Of a stretch of DNA of 8,598 nucleotides, positions 6,659 to 8,598 are shown one piece after another (within the stretch, counting starts at the first letter, position 1; every line of letters starts with the position of its first letter). The position numbers and the translations under genes are program-made. The stretch is from Bacteroidota bacterium (GTDB lineage: Bacteria > Bacteroidota > Bacteroidia > Chitinophagales > Saprospiraceae), in contig JAKQGD010000431.1 of the NCBI GenBank assembly GCA_029573365.1, positions 1-8,598 on the forward strand, written 5' to 3'. The notes below the pieces were generated by a model. The model ran no database searches and was not told where the DNA came from. It was given only the letters and a program-made list of their open reading frames with translations.

Positions 6659-7534
6659 ATGAGTGACACTGCAGACTTGCTCAGAAAGGTCAGAAAGCTC
6701 GAAATCAAAACGAGAGGCCTAACCCGTCAGATGTTTTCTGGCGAATACCATTCTGCATTCAAGGGCAGGGGCATGTCATTCAGTGAGGTGAGAGACTACA
6801 GATATGGTGACGACATCCGCAATATAGACTGGAATGTCACGGCCCGTACGGGAGATCCTTACATCAAGGTGTATGAGGAAGAAAGAGAGCTTACTGTCAT
6901 GTTGCTTATAGATATGTCCGGTTCTTCATACTTCGGTTCCAGAAAGATGTTTAGGCAGGAACTGATAACTGAGATGGCTGCCGTACTGGCTTTTTCGGCG
7001 ATTAGCAACAACGACAAAGTAGGTGCTATTTTATTCACCGGCAAGGTGGAAAAATTTATCCCTGCCAAAAAAGGTAAAAAACACGTCCTGACCATCATCA
7101 GAGAGCTCATAGATTTCAGGCCTTCGGGTGTGGGCACCAATCTTTCTGAGGCTCTCGTTTTTCTTACCAATGTAGAAAAGAAGCGGAGTACAGCTTTTGT
7201 GCTGTCTGATTTTCAGGCTGCAGGCTATGAGCCCGCCCTGGTGATAGCAGGAAGAAAGCATGACATCGTAGGCGTCAGGGTCCATGACGAAAGAGAGGGC
7301 ACCCTGCCTGATGTGGGACTTATCAGAGTCAAGGATGCCGAGTCAGGCGATGAAGTGCTGCTGGATACCGGGGATGTACACACAAGGCTCGAATTTGGAA
7401 GGCGGTATGCCAGAGCGGTGGAAGAATTTACCAGGGTGTTTAACCATGCAAGGTGCGACTTTATAAATCTGAGTACTGAACAGGACTTTATCAGGGCACT
7501 TCATCTGTTCTTTAAACAAAGAGCGAAGCGATGA
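6659..7534 (+). CDS. DUF58 / von Willebrand A domain protein, MoxR partner
   Basis: DUF58 proteins are the usual partners of MoxR ATPases. This 291-residue one is cytoplasmic, with no signal peptide or membrane segment. The DUF58 hallmark spans about 36-90: GRGMSFSEVRDYRYGDDIR, IDWNVTARTGDPYIKVYEEE, then the start of the vWA fold. The metal-ion-dependent adhesion site is complete: DMSGS (Asp85, Ser87, Ser89), Thr160 in GVGTNL and Asp184 in LSDF, so divalent metal binding and partner contact are expected. The length is normal for the short soluble subfamily. The ATG at 6659 follows the previous stop by seven bases; there is no Shine-Dalgarno. Its last four bases (ATGA) overlap the start of the next gene, indicating translational coupling. 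In related Bacteroidota operons the following genes are batA and batB. Confidence 0.93.
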   Translation: MSDTADLLRKVRKLEIKTRGLTRQMFSGEYHSAFKGRGMSFSEVRDYRYGDDIRNIDWNVTARTGDPYIKVYEEERELTVMLLIDMSGSSYFGSRKMFRQELITEMAAVLAFSAISNNDKVGAILFTGKVEKFIPAKKGKKHVLTIIRELIDFRPSGVGTNLSEALVFLTNVEKKRSTAFVLSDFQAAGYEPALVIAGRKHDIVGVRVHDEREGTLPDVGLIRVKDAESGDEVLLDTGDVHTRLEFGRRYARAVEEFTRVFNHARCDFINLSTEQDFIRALHLFFKQRAKR

Positions 7535-8589
7535 CAAGGATGATTCTGATGGCCGTTTTATTTATGCAGGCATTTTGGGCCGGAGCTCAGGTCTTTTCGT
7601 CAGTCCGGCTGGACAAGGATACGGTGCTCATAGGTGACCCTGTTACTGCCGACATCAGCATTACCCTGCCCCGTGATTTTACAAAAGGGTACATCATCTT
7701 TTCGCCCTATCGAAATATTACCAACCAACAATATGCCGCTGACACCGTCACTCAGGAAAAAACAGCGGACCTGGAAATTCTCGATTACGGCACGTGGAAG
7801 GCAGATGGCGGTGCAGATTCACTGGAATTCACCGAAAGCATGATTACGATTGAAAACGGTATTCCGACCGTAAAAAACAAAATCATATTTGCTGTTTACA
7901 ACGGTGGAAGTTTTATGATTCCTGCACCTGTGGTGGCATTCGGCACACAAACCTCTCAGGCTGGCGACTCCCAATTGCTTAGGGTATTGTTACCTGCACG
8001 GCTCATGAACAGGGATACAACACTTTTTAACCCGATCAAGGATATCATCCGGGAAAAGAAAACGATGGCTGATTATCTGATCTATCTATATGTGTTGCTC
8101 GGGTTGCTGCTTATGGCAGGCCTCGGTTTTTATTTTGTGAAGGTGAGGAAGAAGAAGGAGGAAGCAGAGGTTGTTTTGCCCGAAGTGCCAGTGCCGGCAC
8201 ATATCAAAGCTCTGAATGCCCTCCACACGCTGGACCGAAGAAAATTGTGGCAGCAGGGACATATCAAGGACTATCAGTCGGCCCTTACCGACATCATTCG
8301 TACCTACATTGAAGAGAGGTATGGCTTTGGAGCTATGGAGATGACCACTGACGAAGTGGCCAGCGAACTGGATAAAAGAGACGTTGATACGAATCTGAAA
8401 GTCAGGCTCAGGGAGATTTTGCAGGTGGCTGACCTGGTTAAATTTGCAAGGGCAGAGCCCGGCTCTGACATACATCAGAGGTTTATGGACATGGCTGCAG
8501 ACTGGGTGCGTCAAACGGCACTTTCTACAGAAGATGCCATGCCATCAGAAGCAAAAGAAGATTCCATGGCCCAAACGGAGGATCTGTGA
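7531..8589 (+). CDS. Membrane-anchored BatD-like protein of the moxR/bat operon
   Basis: The 352-residue product has a signal peptide (1-19, hydrophobic core 4-17, cleavage likely at AGA-Q), an extracytoplasmic beta-rich domain (about 20-178, beginning SSVRLDKDTVLIGDPVTADISI, a pattern seen in BatD and similar oxygen-tolerance proteins), one membrane segment (about 182-204), a Lys-rich stop-transfer (205-211) and a cytoplasmic tail. The tail has the helical pattern KALNALHTLDRRKLWQQG, IKDYQSALTDIIRTYIEERYG and MEMTTDEVASEL, typical of the DUF4381/DUF4129-like segment in MoxR-associated membrane proteins. The final 25 residues are acidic and probably disordered. The start ATG overlaps the DUF58 stop as ATGA. 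It probably links the cytoplasmic MoxR/DUF58 pair to the envelope. Only nine bases follow the stop, so the next gene lies outside the window. It is shorter than classical BatD, so the BatD label is by resemblance. Confidence 0.8.
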   Translation: MTRMILMAVLFMQAFWAGAQVFSSVRLDKDTVLIGDPVTADISITLPRDFTKGYIIFSPYRNITNQQYAADTVTQEKTADLEILDYGTWKADGGADSLEFTESMITIENGIPTVKNKIIFAVYNGGSFMIPAPVVAFGTQTSQAGDSQLLRVLLPARLMNRDTTLFNPIKDIIREKKTMADYLIYLYVLLGLLLMAGLGFYFVKVRKKKEEAEVVLPEVPVPAHIKALNALHTLDRRKLWQQGHIKDYQSALTDIIRTYIEERYGFGAMEMTTDEVASELDKRDVDTNLKVRLREILQVADLVKFARAEPGSDIHQRFMDMAADWVRQTALSTEDAMPSEAKEDSMAQTEDL

Positions 8590-8598
8590 TAGATTACT

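Noticed and set aside
8086..8514. A 142-codon minus-strand ORF opposite the last gene
   Set aside because: It is Cys- and His-rich with no plausible domain and lies fully within the coding region of the membrane-anchored protein, so it is a shadow frame.

Overview
The window looks like chromosomal DNA from a member of the Bacteroidota, possibly a Saprospiria-like lineage. The evidence is the family-specific form of ClpP (a DEF-KYAVKHRG-type N-terminus), a moxR / DUF58 / membrane-anchored protein cluster of the Bacteroides aerotolerance (bat) type, TAnnTTTG promoter elements, and the near absence of Shine-Dalgarno sequences. All genes lie on the + strand. I see no insertion sequence, CRISPR array or prophage gene.

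Layout: (1) Bases 2-241 are the 3' end of a large gene, probably a VPS10/sortilin-like BNR-repeat protein. (2) Bases 242-370 are a spacer with a good Bacteroidota promoter, followed by a complete tRNA-Leu(UAG) gene at 371-452. (3) Bases 552-4002 hold the protein quality-control cluster tig, clpP, clpX: a ribosome-associated chaperone, a protease core and its unfoldase. It is closed by an intrinsic terminator whose stem overlaps the clpX stop codon. (4) Bases 4014-4297 are a non-coding spacer with a -7-like element and a perfect 12-bp palindrome directly in front of moxR. (5) Bases 4298-8589 are a tightly packed second operon: a MoxR AAA+ ATPase, a secreted 448-residue protein of unknown function, a DUF58 protein with a complete von Willebrand A metal site, and a membrane-anchored BatD-like protein. 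The operon almost certainly continues beyond the window, probably into batA/batB.

The first operon acts on nascent and damaged proteins. The second has the usual parts of a MoxR-vWA chaperone or assembly system at the cell envelope. The least ordinary element is the exported 448-residue protein (5305-6651) between moxR and the DUF58 gene, two genes that are normally adjacent. It appears to have two related beta-rich modules followed by a DUF3298/RsiV-like C-terminus. Overall this is mostly well-conserved core sequence, and I found no convincing new multi-gene system.
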